From the NCBI GenBank assembly GCA_032209605.1, contig JASFXZ010000005.1:21006905-21070904 (forward strand): a stretch of DNA of 64,000 bases, read 5' to 3'. A program made the position numbers and the translations under genes. This DNA is from Mactromeris polynyma (Eukaryota; Mollusca; Bivalvia; Venerida; Mactridae). Shown in pieces: positions 47,653 through 58,200 of the stretch. Numbering within the stretch: the stretch's first letter is position 1; each line of letters begins with the position of its first letter. Below the pieces are notes generated by a model. That model was not told the origin of the DNA and ran no database searches. It was given only the letters and a program-made list of their open reading frames with translations.

Positions 47653-48363
47653 ATGAGAAATATTGTCGTGCTATGTGTTGTGTTTGCTAGTGCCAGTTGT
47701 GCTCTAGTACCTGAGAGTAACGGTACTGCCGAAGACCAGATGGATGGATTGAAACTGATAGAACTTGGCAGAAAAACGCACAAACCAATGCTGACACTTA
47801 TAGGTGTTGCCATCAGGAACCTCCATCCATGTGAAGTTTGGTCATCATGGACAGATTGTGAGGCCAATAGAAGAGGATACTTTGGAACTAGGACCAGAAG
47901 CCGCACTTGTGTGGATACGAGTTCCACAGAAATCAACAAACGTTACAACGAGACTGATAAAGCTTTGTGTGAGGGACGTTGTCCACTAGCAAATAACTTG
48001 ACCAGTCATGGATTTTGTTTAAAGTTCCACTTAACAAAATTGAACCACGATGACGCTGAGAAACACTGCGAACAAGAAGGAGGATATCTGATTAACATTG
48101 ACTCGGAAAATAAATACCAAGACGTGAAAACCATGTTAACCGATTATTCACCTTACATCAACATTGGAGGTCGTCGTAAGACTGCAAGTTCTCCATGGGT
48201 ATACAAATACGGTTCTCAAACACCATTCATCAAATGGGAATCCGATGAACCCGATAACGGTTCTACTGAGCTGTGCTTAGTATACAATTCGGGTACAAAT
48301 TTATGGTATGATGCGACATGTTCGTATGATCGTCCCTTTCTGTGTGAATTCCCTAAAGATTGA
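47653..48363 (+). CDS. Secreted TSP1 plus C-type lectin domain protein, single exon
   Basis: 236 aa from the ATG at 47653 (CACCACCATGA context). Residues 1-18 form a signal peptide (MRNIVVLCVVFASASCA). Residues 57-111 are a thrombospondin type 1 repeat with the WSSW C-mannosylation motif and GTRTRSRTC. Residues 118-233 are a C-type lectin-like domain with the late Cys pattern C139, C208, C223, C231 plus an extra C122. The Ca/sugar-site motif is EPD (199-201) in place of EPN or QPD, and the WND motif is WYD (218-220), so ligand and calcium use are uncertain. The frame is open upstream to 47515, but the signal peptide decides the start. A candidate polyadenylation signal AATAAA is near 48852. 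The role is probably extracellular recognition or adhesion, perhaps immune (inference). Confidence 0.9.
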   Translation: MRNIVVLCVVFASASCALVPESNGTAEDQMDGLKLIELGRKTHKPMLTLIGVAIRNLHPCEVWSSWTDCEANRRGYFGTRTRSRTCVDTSSTEINKRYNETDKALCEGRCPLANNLTSHGFCLKFHLTKLNHDDAEKHCEQEGGYLINIDSENKYQDVKTMLTDYSPYINIGGRRKTASSPWVYKYGSQTPFIKWESDEPDNGSTELCLVYNSGTNLWYDATCSYDRPFLCEFPKD

Positions 48364-49131
48364 AGACATGGAAGTTTTAGTTCGGACATATTCCGCAATT
48401 GGAAGGTACATCACTTACAACGAGTCGTCATCAATTTGCAAACAATTTAGTTATCACATATGAATACAATTTTGACATGTATTGCAGCTAAATGTGACTT
48501 TGGCTATCTCTTCGATTATGGAATTTATTTTGGCTCTCGGGTTTGGAAACTAAAATTTTCATGAGACTTTGTAATAATTATATATGTATTCGAAATATTG
48601 ATAAATCCTGAAATGTTGGCAGTACCTTGATTGTTATACTGTAGATGCTAGCATTTAGTAACCACCCTCGTATTTCTTTATAGACATCTAGCATTTTTGT
48701 GGTTGACAAGTATTACTTGTGTTAACTACAGAAATGTGATAATATATCCTAAGTATGTTGGACGCTTTTATATACGAATAGTCTTATGAAGTCATACAAG
48801 CAATGCATTCATTATAATAATGCAGAATTATATTTGTTTACTTGCAAATATAATAAATCAAGATTGTATAGCTTATAAACTATTCCAGTACGAGTAACAA
48901 TGATTCTTTAAAAATACATTGAGCTGTCCTAACGAAACCTACGAATGCATCCGTACTGCTGAATAATATCCGCTTTCTGTGTTGTATACATGCGAATTCA
49001 TTGCCAAATTGTATCATATATGCACTGTACTTCCATTAGCATGAAACATATTGTCATAGCAGAATCTGTGTTTGTTATTCAAGCCGTCGTTCATGATTTA
49101 TATGTTTTATTGACTTCATATCAAGACGACT

Positions 49132-49354
49132 AGGACCATCCTTAAAACTGTTTGTTTGGCATAATCATATCTACCTCGTAACATGAATCAAAGACAAAAA
49201 TGTAGGTGTCGGAGGGGAGAAAATGTTTTTGGCTGCATATTAATACATTTGGAGTTGAAATTCGAATGACCATTAAATGAAATCCAACCTACCTACCAAC
49301 CTTATTTTATTTGGTAAGAGTCATGTCAAACAAACAATTTTTAAGGATGGCCTA
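49132..49354. mobile_element. MITE, about 223 bp, about 28-bp TIR
   Basis: TAGGACCATCCTTAAAACTG and, from the right end, TAGGCCATCCTTAAAAATTG are inverted partners continuing through TTTGTTTG. It starts and ends at TA. It sits 0.8 kb downstream of the lectin gene, within the copy-2-only block. Confidence 0.82.
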
Positions 49355-49515
49355 AGCTCAAATCCATGTGAAACGTTTGGAAACTGAGGAAACCTATTTT
49401 AACCCAACTTTTGCTCATTTCTAGAAATGGTTTAACACATTTTGGTGAATTTAATGCATAATTACCTATCTCACACAAGAAATGGATGTTTCCTAGCAAC
49501 CTGAAGTGTCATTAC

Positions 49516-49817
49516 AATTTTGTTTGTATTTGCGTTTATTTATCGTCGCCACCGGTTTCCCATATGGGCGACGCCTCCAGAAGAATGTTAGTCATATTAA
49601 TTTTTTGGAGGATAGTGCATGATACAGGAGATGACCCATTTCCAGAAGCACCCCTGGTTCTTTTACGTGCTCGATGTAAAGCATCATACACAGGACCTCG
49701 GTTTTTAAAGTCTCGTCCGAAAGACTGTTAGTACGGTCAGTGATGGAGCGGGGAATCGAACCAGCGATCCCTGGATTACAAGTCCAGCGCGTTACCACTG
49801 GACCACGGATCCGCTAC
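49516..49817 (-). mobile_element. tRNA-derived SINE, family S1, copy b, with 12-bp TSD
   Basis: Same element as at 23825-24135, with an intact B box (GGTTCGATTCC on the minus strand). It is bracketed by a perfect 12-bp direct repeat, AAGTGTCATTAC, at 49504-49515 and 49818-49829, the signature of retroposition. It lies in the lectin-bearing block unique to duplication copy 2. Confidence 0.92.
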
Positions 49818-49859
49818 AAGTGTCATTACTATAATTAATTACACACGTTTTAAAATTTA

Positions 49860-50911
49860 CTTACGACGTTGCCACCTAGGTATAACATTTTGTGGTGTGA
49901 CGTCAATTTGAAAACTAGTTTATCTTAATCTTAGTCGCACACAAATTTGGTTTCTGATTATGTTTCGCTTGTATATTGAAAGAGTATTGAACTCCTTGCA
50001 TTATGTTATCAAATCATAAAGTAAACGCCGCGATGTAATGAATGTATACAACACCAGAACGCAAGAACACCGGTGTAGCGATTTCAAACTACCCCCGGTT
50101 CAAGTTACCGCCCGGTAACTTACAACCGAGTACAAAATTATCTCCCTTATTCCCTTATTTATGTTTATCTATATACATGTTCTTTGAATGAATTAAAAAT
50201 GTCGACAGCAAATGATACAAATAAAAATGTAAAGTATAAAAACAACTAGAAAACAACATCAGCAGCAGGAACGGCAACGGTAGCAGCAACACCAATAACT
50301 ATAACAGTAGTGCTATTAACATTTTACTGTTATTTTTTGCTGTTTGAGACTTCAATTTTGTTTGTTTCATTTTTTTATTCGATTAACTTACCATGATTTC
50401 AAGTAATAGAAACTTACCACCTTAGCTCAACCAGCGAGGTGGTATATGTAATTTAAACCACGCGGGGTAATATAAAATCGATTTTAAATTACCGAGGGCA
50501 CTTGAATTGGGGGTATCTTGAACTCTTTGCAGAAATAAATTAGATTTTTTACCATATATACTATAAACAAAGTCTTTGGTTATGCCCTGTCGACGGCAAA
50601 TACACAATTTACGTACATCTCACTCCCAGATCAAGGATGATTTGGATGAAACCACAACTTCAGCAAACAGAATTTATATGGCTTAAATCGCCGCCGCGTT
50701 TCTAGAAGTTCTACAAGTCATTCGAACAAGACAACTATCACCCTTTTAATTTTTTCGTACTATTTAGCCAGAGAGCAAAATTCAAGCAATGATTTATCTT
50801 GTTTTGTCTTTTTTAAAACAATATCTGACTTCTATGAAAATACTTTCTTTTATCTCAGACTTTGCTATTCAGTGAACACACGACCTCTGACCCAGGAGAT
50901 CGGCGATCTAT
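49860..50911. other. Right part of the lectin block, no supported gene
   Basis: AT-rich DNA with an imperfect run of ACAGCAGCAGC/GTAGCAGCAAC-like words near 50255-50300. A minus-strand ORF at 50422-50607 has no protein features. Confidence 0.45.
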
Positions 50912-52186
50912 AACATCAACCACTCTGCCTCAGTCGTAAAGTGTTGTATGTTTTTGTGCTTTCTATGAATAGTTTTGTATAAATAAATAACAGTTAATAC
51001 GTTTAATAACACCCTGACCATTTCGAGGGATGAAAGCCTAAAATGGTGTATATGCAAGTCAATAAATAAGCAAATAGGCTAGAAAATGCTGTACGTTAAC
51101 TTTGGGACATTTCGTCTGTGTAAATAAATTCTTTAAACTTAATACCTTAACCCCTGTATTGATCAACATGGGTTCATCGCCCATCGGTTTAATCTATTTG
51201 TTACAGAACGAAACATTCTTTGGTCAGTTACTGATAATTCGACTACAAAATATGCGAGTTTTTATTCTTCACTTAGATGATGTTGCAAAAATGTGTTGAT
51301 TACTTCAGAAGAAATTCCTCCTCGGTCAGGAAGTAGCTGAAGAAACGGTAACGGTTAGATAACGGTTCATATGTACAACGGACTATAAACCCTAACTAAA
51401 ATGACCGACATTCAATATAAACTGTAAATGTACATTGCCTTACCTCAATATTTTATGAGATGAGTTCGCTTTTATGACTTCTATACAAGTTATCTAGAGC
51501 GATTTGATGAATATCAGTCTCTGTACTACATGTTGACGTAATCGTAACAAAATGTGCATACATAACTGGCAAACACACAAACAAACAAATACTACAGATA
51601 AATAATCTGATATTTGCTGAACTCCAGGACAAATTTTGATAGATATTGTATAAAACTTGATTATTTTGTGCATCGTAAGTTTCAGTAAGATAACTAGGCC
51701 GACCCACAACCTACTCGGCCCCAGAACAGAGGAGACAGGGATAATACCAAGTTGAGCCGTTCGTCCCTGTCTATTGTCCAGATACGGATGAAGCTACACA
51801 CTACTCAGTTACTTCCCTTTGCATCAACACTCCTGATATGCAAGGAGTTTATTGCTTTGATGAACTTTCAAATAAATTACATATTGGTTTGCTGCATTTG
51901 TTATCTATATATTGTTAGTTTTTTTTTTTTTAAATATGCATGTACGAAGTTTAAACACCACAATGCTCCTACAACTAGCAACATCGCTCCTAACATAACT
52001 GTCACCATTCATAAAATATCAGTATGTATTTTTTTCCAAGTACAAAGTTCAGCCTTTTGGCCACTGCTTGCTGAAGTTATAACAGTCGAAGATTTCAATA
52101 TGGTACCAAACTGAAACATCTATAAGGATGCTCATGAATAAATCATGGCATTGAATTCAAACACACTTTCCTTGTCACATATATTA

Positions 52187-53454
52187 TCTAAGACATACGA
52201 GTGACATCTATTCAAACTCAACACTCAGGAACAGTTTACTCAGAACACGTTATTGTTATGTGACCATTTGTCACAAAATACGGAAAATATTCATTAGGTC
52301 ATGCGGTGACTACCAGCATGTGAAAATGAAAGTACGATGTACATGTATATGTAAGAGCCAGAAAGCTTGACACATCAATTGACCTAAAGAAGTATGTTAA
52401 TTGTAGTTTTCCTTCCTGTGTGTCCTTGTGAACGAAACTAAATAACATAGTGAAAGGGGAAGGAACTCCAGACTCTTCTCGGGACTGGTCGAATTTCTGC
52501 GCGGAGGTTGATTAAACTAGTTATAGATCAAGAGAACTAACTCCTAATTTACTATACGCACTGAAGTCTTGATACGTTTACTTCCCTTTGATTTTTAACT
52601 CCTGTAAAGATAAAAGAATACAAAAGCTCGATCGTCGCATTTATTTTATTTTTTCACAGCTGCAATAAAAACTGCATGATATTTATAAAATGTACAATTG
52701 TATATAATATTAAATCACACATAAATATAGTTCCGTAGCACCCTTAACTGAAACAGGAATATCATTGCAATAATTTACAGCATGTTTAAATTTAAAAAAA
52801 TGGAAAATAGCGTCAAATGCAATCTACATGTACATGAAATTTATTTAATTATGGACACATTTACAGTGTATTATTACAGCTTATATTTATCACTCTAGAT
52901 AACTATTTCCTGTGTTTCTTTACAAAAAAACACGCTTAGTCTAAGGAATGTGAAAACCACATAAGAATCCGCCTACTGTGGGTTTCGAACCAGCGAACTC
53001 CGGATCAAGGGTCCGGCGCTGTACGTCTGGCCCTGTGTATCTCTTCGATCATTGTTGTGATGAGACAGTGCATTCTGTTGTTCTGTGTTGCCGAAGAGAC
53101 GCTGGTAAATATATGGGAAATGAAATAAAGAACAATTATTTCGCGACTTGGTAACAGGCGTAGAATTAGAAAAAGGATCCTTTTAAAAGAATTACACAAA
53201 AAATAACTGACTTCTTTTAACAATCGAAACTTTCCGAAGGCAACAGCTACTGCCATGTACATTGTCTATGATTATGATTGCAAGACAACCGTATATACAC
53301 GTTACATCTAATTAACACAAATCAAAATACTTAAAAGTTAATAATGGAAGTCAATGAAAATTTGCAAATATATGTAGTAACATATTTGTATATTTTCACA
53401 TATGTGCCTTTCATATCGTATGATCGTTTTTTTCTGAATATCTCGTTTTTATAC
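52187..53454. other. Unique spacer right of the duplication
   Basis: No supported gene. At 52975-53040 the minus strand has a tRNA-like segment (GCCGGACCCTTGATCCGG arm, CTGGTTCGAAACCCAC B box), probably a SINE head. Confidence 0.5.
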
Positions 53455-53462
53455 ATACAGTA

Positions 53463-53560
53463 CAGCTTACCATACAGTGCAGCTTACCATACAGTGCAGC
53501 TTACCATACAGTGCAGCTTACCATACAGTGCAGCTTAATATACAGTGCAGCTTAACATAC
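53463..53560. repeat. 17-bp tandem repeat, about 6 units
   Basis: Unit CAGCTTACCATACAGTG, with the last two units mutated (TTAATATACAGTG, TTAACATACA). It causes the repetitive tail of a spurious ORF at 53344-53538. Confidence 0.93.
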
Positions 53561-54379
53561 AATAATGTTCATTATAAGGTAATAAATGATAATAAAAAAC
53601 ATAAAGCAGAACTGTGACTGACTAGAACCGATGTTATGAAATATATTAACCCTTTATATACATTTATGTGCAATAAGAAAAATAATGTATAGACAATATT
53701 AAAGTAAGACTAGAATATACAAAAACAACACACCTTGACAATTTACAAAAAAAACATATACATTACAAACAATGACTTGGTAGAATTTAAAGTATTATTT
53801 CACAGTACGTATACAGTATATATATTGGGAGCCGTAAACTTTTGTATGAAGTTTCATCATGGACTCGGTCACATTTGTTTTGTTATTTCAACAATTTTAT
53901 GAAATTGCAATCCTATTTTATACAGAATGATATCACAATTATAAACACGAAAATAGCATTTCCAAATTATAAATAAATAAATATAAAAAAATCTATTCCA
54001 GAAAGATTAGCCCGATTTGCTTTCCGTAACTTTCCGAATTGCTGGTCTTTCCCCCACCAAAGCAGCAATAATAATAGCACAAAATACCAGGTAACCTTCA
54101 GCTGAATTATTTGGTCAGAAGATCAAACTTCGTATAAATAAAATAAAATGTTCGCAATACACCGGTTACTAATGGAGAACAGGACACAGAAATTCTACGT
54201 GGAATAGTCCAAAAAATTGGGTCGGGGCCAGTGTCGACGTATAACAAGCAAACGATGCATTGAGGATGACCCTTATATTCTTACGGTTACATATATTAGT
54301 ATATACGACGAGTAAGAACATGTCCTTACTCGAATTCTACAACGCAAGATACTCCTTGAATGTTATATTTTTCAGTTCC

Positions 54380-54840
54380 AAAAGAAAAATGGTGTGTTTT
54401 TATCAAAAACCCGGTTAAAAGCGAGTATTTTCTGGGGTTTTACTTAAAAGTGAATTTTTTTCTGTTTTTTTGGACAACAAAGTGGGTTTTAAACGAGTCT
54501 TTTTGGAAATAAGTGAGTTAAAAATCCACATAAACCAACTTATCAAGAAGTGGGTTTTAAGCGGGGTTTTTTTAACTCGCTCCACTGGAAAAAGTGTTTT
54601 TTATGCCTAAAACTCGCTTTTGCTCACTTTAAGTCCGTAAAAAAACAACTTCTGGAGAAGTGAGTTAAAAAAACAACACTTAGTTGGTTAAAACTGTTGT
54701 TTTTGTAGTTTTTTTCTCTCTAGAAAACCCATATTTTGCCTAGAATTAAACCATATTAAACCGGTGACAATACCACTGCGTCTAACCTAGATTAAACCCA
54801 GTTTAAAACCGGGTTTTGCTCACTTATTTGGGAAGGGCTA
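54380..54840. repeat. Degenerate repeat rich in AAGTGGGTTTTAA words on both strands
   Basis: The motif GTG(A/G)GTTTTAAA recurs many times (near 54445, 54481, 54513, 54550, 54658), and its complement (AAACTCGCTTTTGCTCACTT) occurs near 54607 and in TTTTGCTCACTT near 54813. It lies 0.4 kb beyond the Toll receptor stop. Class unknown. It could be a degenerate minisatellite or transposon ends. Confidence 0.55.
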
Positions 54841-55217
54841 TTATCAACTTATAAAATATCAGTGTCTAGAATAATTCAGACCAGTCGACGAATAACAATT
54901 GAGGTAACAAGAGGACATCGCAGAGTTAATATTCATATATTCACGCCAAGATGCTAATAATGTTACATTTGTAAAAACAATCGTATACCTGTAATATGTT
55001 ATTTGCCAGTATGGAGATATCAAAGCAGACGATTTTTTGAGAAAAAAAATTAAACCGATTAATTGATCTACAATACTTCTAAATGGACACTTTAATGTAA
55101 ATAACGCAATGTGCCATATATCTCCGTGTCACTGTGTAAGTCATTCTGAAGCCGTGCAGCAGCTCTCAATTATTCAAGAGTTCAAATGATAATTTTGGAA
55201 TGAAATGCGTTAACAAA

Positions 55218-58200
55218 TCACGTTTTGGTCACACGAGACAATGTTTCAACATTTGTCTTCAGCTGAGTTTCAGTCCAAGGCTCTGAGTATTTCAATGAAG
55301 TGTTTTCTTTGTCTTTGATTTCTTCATAAATATTGGAACCACCGTTATATTCGTAGGTTTGCGATTCCGATGCATAATCATATTCGCCTATCTTCGGTAG
55401 AGGTGGGGCATTTCCGGAAAATGGCTCCTCGTATGCATGATTATCCTTCATGGCGTTCGAAAATCTCGCGAGATCTGAACTAGCATATGGACGTGCTTCC
55501 GCGCGTGCAATGTCTTTTTCAACTTTTCCAGGTTCTGGCAAGCAGACGTGAAGTTTTTCCCAAAACCATCTTTCACCGTAACGAATACTGTTTTTACTTT
55601 TTATGTATGTACGCAAAACTGGGTCAACCTTAGAGGAGTCAATATCTCCAACGGTAATAACAATTAGTCTCCGAATAGAGTCATTTTTCATTGAATCTGT
55701 AACACATTTTAAGAATGAATTATCCGCAACGTATGCACTGGACAACACGATAATCGTTCTATGACTGGCCTGTACACTGTTAGATATAAAGTTAGGAATG
55801 GATGACGTAGTTGGACAGTCCCGCTGTTGCAACAATATGTGATACTTAGGCTTTCCTCGTTCCAAGCGAATGGCTAATTCTTTCAGAACAAATGCTTCGT
55901 CAGTAGGGTGATACGTGACAAAGGCATCGTAGAAGCGCATTTTGTCATACAAAAGTTCAAGGTCACTAGTCTTACAATTAAATTTGGCAAGCAACAAACA
56001 CTTGATAAATTCTCGCCTGCACATGATTCCTAAAACTACAAAGAAAACTATTGTCGTGGCAACAATTGCAGGTATAAAGATTTGCATTCTTTCACTCCAT
56101 ATACTCGTATCTTCCATCGTTTCCTTGACAACAACGCTCGCATTGTCAACGTATGGTACTTGGTCCTCGGCCACAACTATTTGTGCGTCATCGTATGAAG
56201 ACAGCTCTTCAAAATAGGATTTAGTCGTAATGTACTTATGACCTTCACATTTCATTGAGTATGTACTTAAAATAGTTTCTCTGTCATCAGTTTTGTCCGA
56301 ACTCACATCCAAGCACATCAAGTCCATACTGTTTCTGCGTCCCGTTGTTGATTTAATGTACGCTTCCGGTTTATCTCGCACGGAGAAGTACAAAATACAA
56401 TCACATAGCCAGGGATTGGATTGAAAAGAAATCTGATTTACACTAAATAGCAATGTTGACATGTAATCAGTCATAATTTTCAATGCGTTGTCTGAAAGCG
56501 ATAGCGTTTTCAGTGAGGTCATGTGTTTGAAGACGCCATCTTGAATTTCGGATATACGGTTATGATCTAGGTATAACGCCTCAAGGGTTTCTAGACCACC
56601 AAACATATCGTACCGTAAGGATGTTATCAAGTTATAACTTAATCCTAATAGTCGTATACGTGTTAACCCCACGAAACTTCCATTCGAAATAGTTTCAATA
56701 CGGCTGTTGTTCAGTAACAGCGTTTTCACGTTCCCCATTCCGATAAAGCTATAACTTTGTAATACTCTGACGTCATTTCCGCTATAATCCAACATGGTTC
56801 CTATTTTTGGTATGAATTTGTCGATGGTTGAGATGCTTTTGTTGGAACACTGAATATGATGATTTGTGACGTAATCTGCACTGTTGTAACATTCGCAGTT
56901 ATCCGGACACGTGTACTTACAATCACAGGCTTCGAATTCACAGCACATGCACGATTGCATACAGAGTTTGTCGTATTTACATAGGAAACGATCTTCCGGG
57001 ATGGATTTCAAAGGGGCTTTAGGGTAACCGTATGCTCCACTACACTTAGTTATGTTCAGATTTACTATGCTGGGTCCCTGTGTTGCCTGGTCCCAGTGTC
57101 TCAGCCACAACAAATTGCAATCACATATAAGAGGATTCCCTTCAAACCGAAAACCAGTTTGCGCATACCGACCAGTTGAAACTTTCAATGCATCTCGCGA
57201 TATTGAGGAAATGTTGTTATACCGTAGGTCAACGATTCTAACTTTGCTGAGTCCGTCAAACGCGTACGGTCTTATGTTTGCAAACAAATTGTACGATAAG
57301 TCCAACATTTCTATGTTCTTAGGAAACATAAACTTTTGGATTGTGTCAATAATTTGATTACTGCTCAAATTCAATTCCTGAAGATGGTCCATGTTTGAGA
57401 ATTGTTTGCCAATATCCTTTAAGGCGTTCCTTTGTAGGAGCAAAGTCTGTATCTTGAGTCCCATGAATACTGATGGATGTAAGTAACTAATGAAATTGTA
57501 GGATAAATCAAGTTTGGTCAGATCAGAACATGACAGGAAAACATTATCCGGAACTTCACTGATATGATTGTTTGAAAGATTTATGTACTTTATATTACCT
57601 TGGACCTGTAATGATTTCTCTGGAATCGTATTAATGTTGTTATGACTGGCGTCCAGAGTTTCTAGAGATGTCAGTTTACTTAATGAAGGAATATCCCAGA
57701 GAAAGTTATGTGAAAGGTTTAAGTGAATCAAACCAGGAACAGAATTCAGAACATCTGCATTCATACTGTAAATCCGGTTGTTTTGTAGAGCGAGCTTTTT
57801 CAAGAAAAGTAGTCCGTGAAGGGACTCATTATCGAGTGTATGAATCTGGTTTGCGGCTAAGCTAAGCTCAACCAATCGTTGCTGGTTCTGGAACGTTCTA
57901 ACTGGAACAGTAGAAACGAAGTTGTCTGCGAGATTTAAATACGTCAACCCTGGTAATTCTATAATTGTCGTCTGATTAAGAAATGTTAGTTCGTTTTTGC
58001 TAATATCTAAATACAAAAGGTTCTGTAATTCCGCTAACTCTATCCATATTGAATCTTCTAGTGAGTTTCCTTGTAATTCTAACTGAAGTAGTCTACTGCA
58101 GTGACTGAAAAATCCACTTGGAACTAGTTTAAACTGGTTTTCAGATAAAATGATTTCTTGAAAGTCATAGCTTGAAGCGAGTAAAGACCTCGGTAGCTCT

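Larger units (their letters stand above)
46124..50911. other. 4.8-kb block present only in duplication copy 2
   Basis: Bounded on the left by GTTACTAAC and on the right by AACATCAACCACTCTGCC, which are directly adjacent in copy 1 (near 32928). It contains the TSP1/C-type lectin gene, a SINE with target duplication, a TIR element and a tRNA-like head. It is either an insertion into copy 2 or a deletion from copy 1 with a few bases of shared sequence (TAAC/AAC). Confidence 0.85.
34234..52186 (+). repeat. Tandem duplication, copy 2 (about 18.0 kb)
   Basis: Direct repeat of copy 1, joined through a seven-base CATTACA junction at 34227-34233. It ends at CCTTGTCACATATATTA (52186), after which the sequence is unique. 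Copy-2-only blocks are the lectin segment at 46124-50911 and a chimeric insert at 40227-40646. Its 34-bp array and its Kelch-gene repeat are expanded relative to copy 1. Confidence 0.93.

Noticed and set aside
55942..57865. Plus-strand ORFs across the Toll receptor gene
   Set aside because: Antisense shadows of a strong 1249-codon coding sequence.
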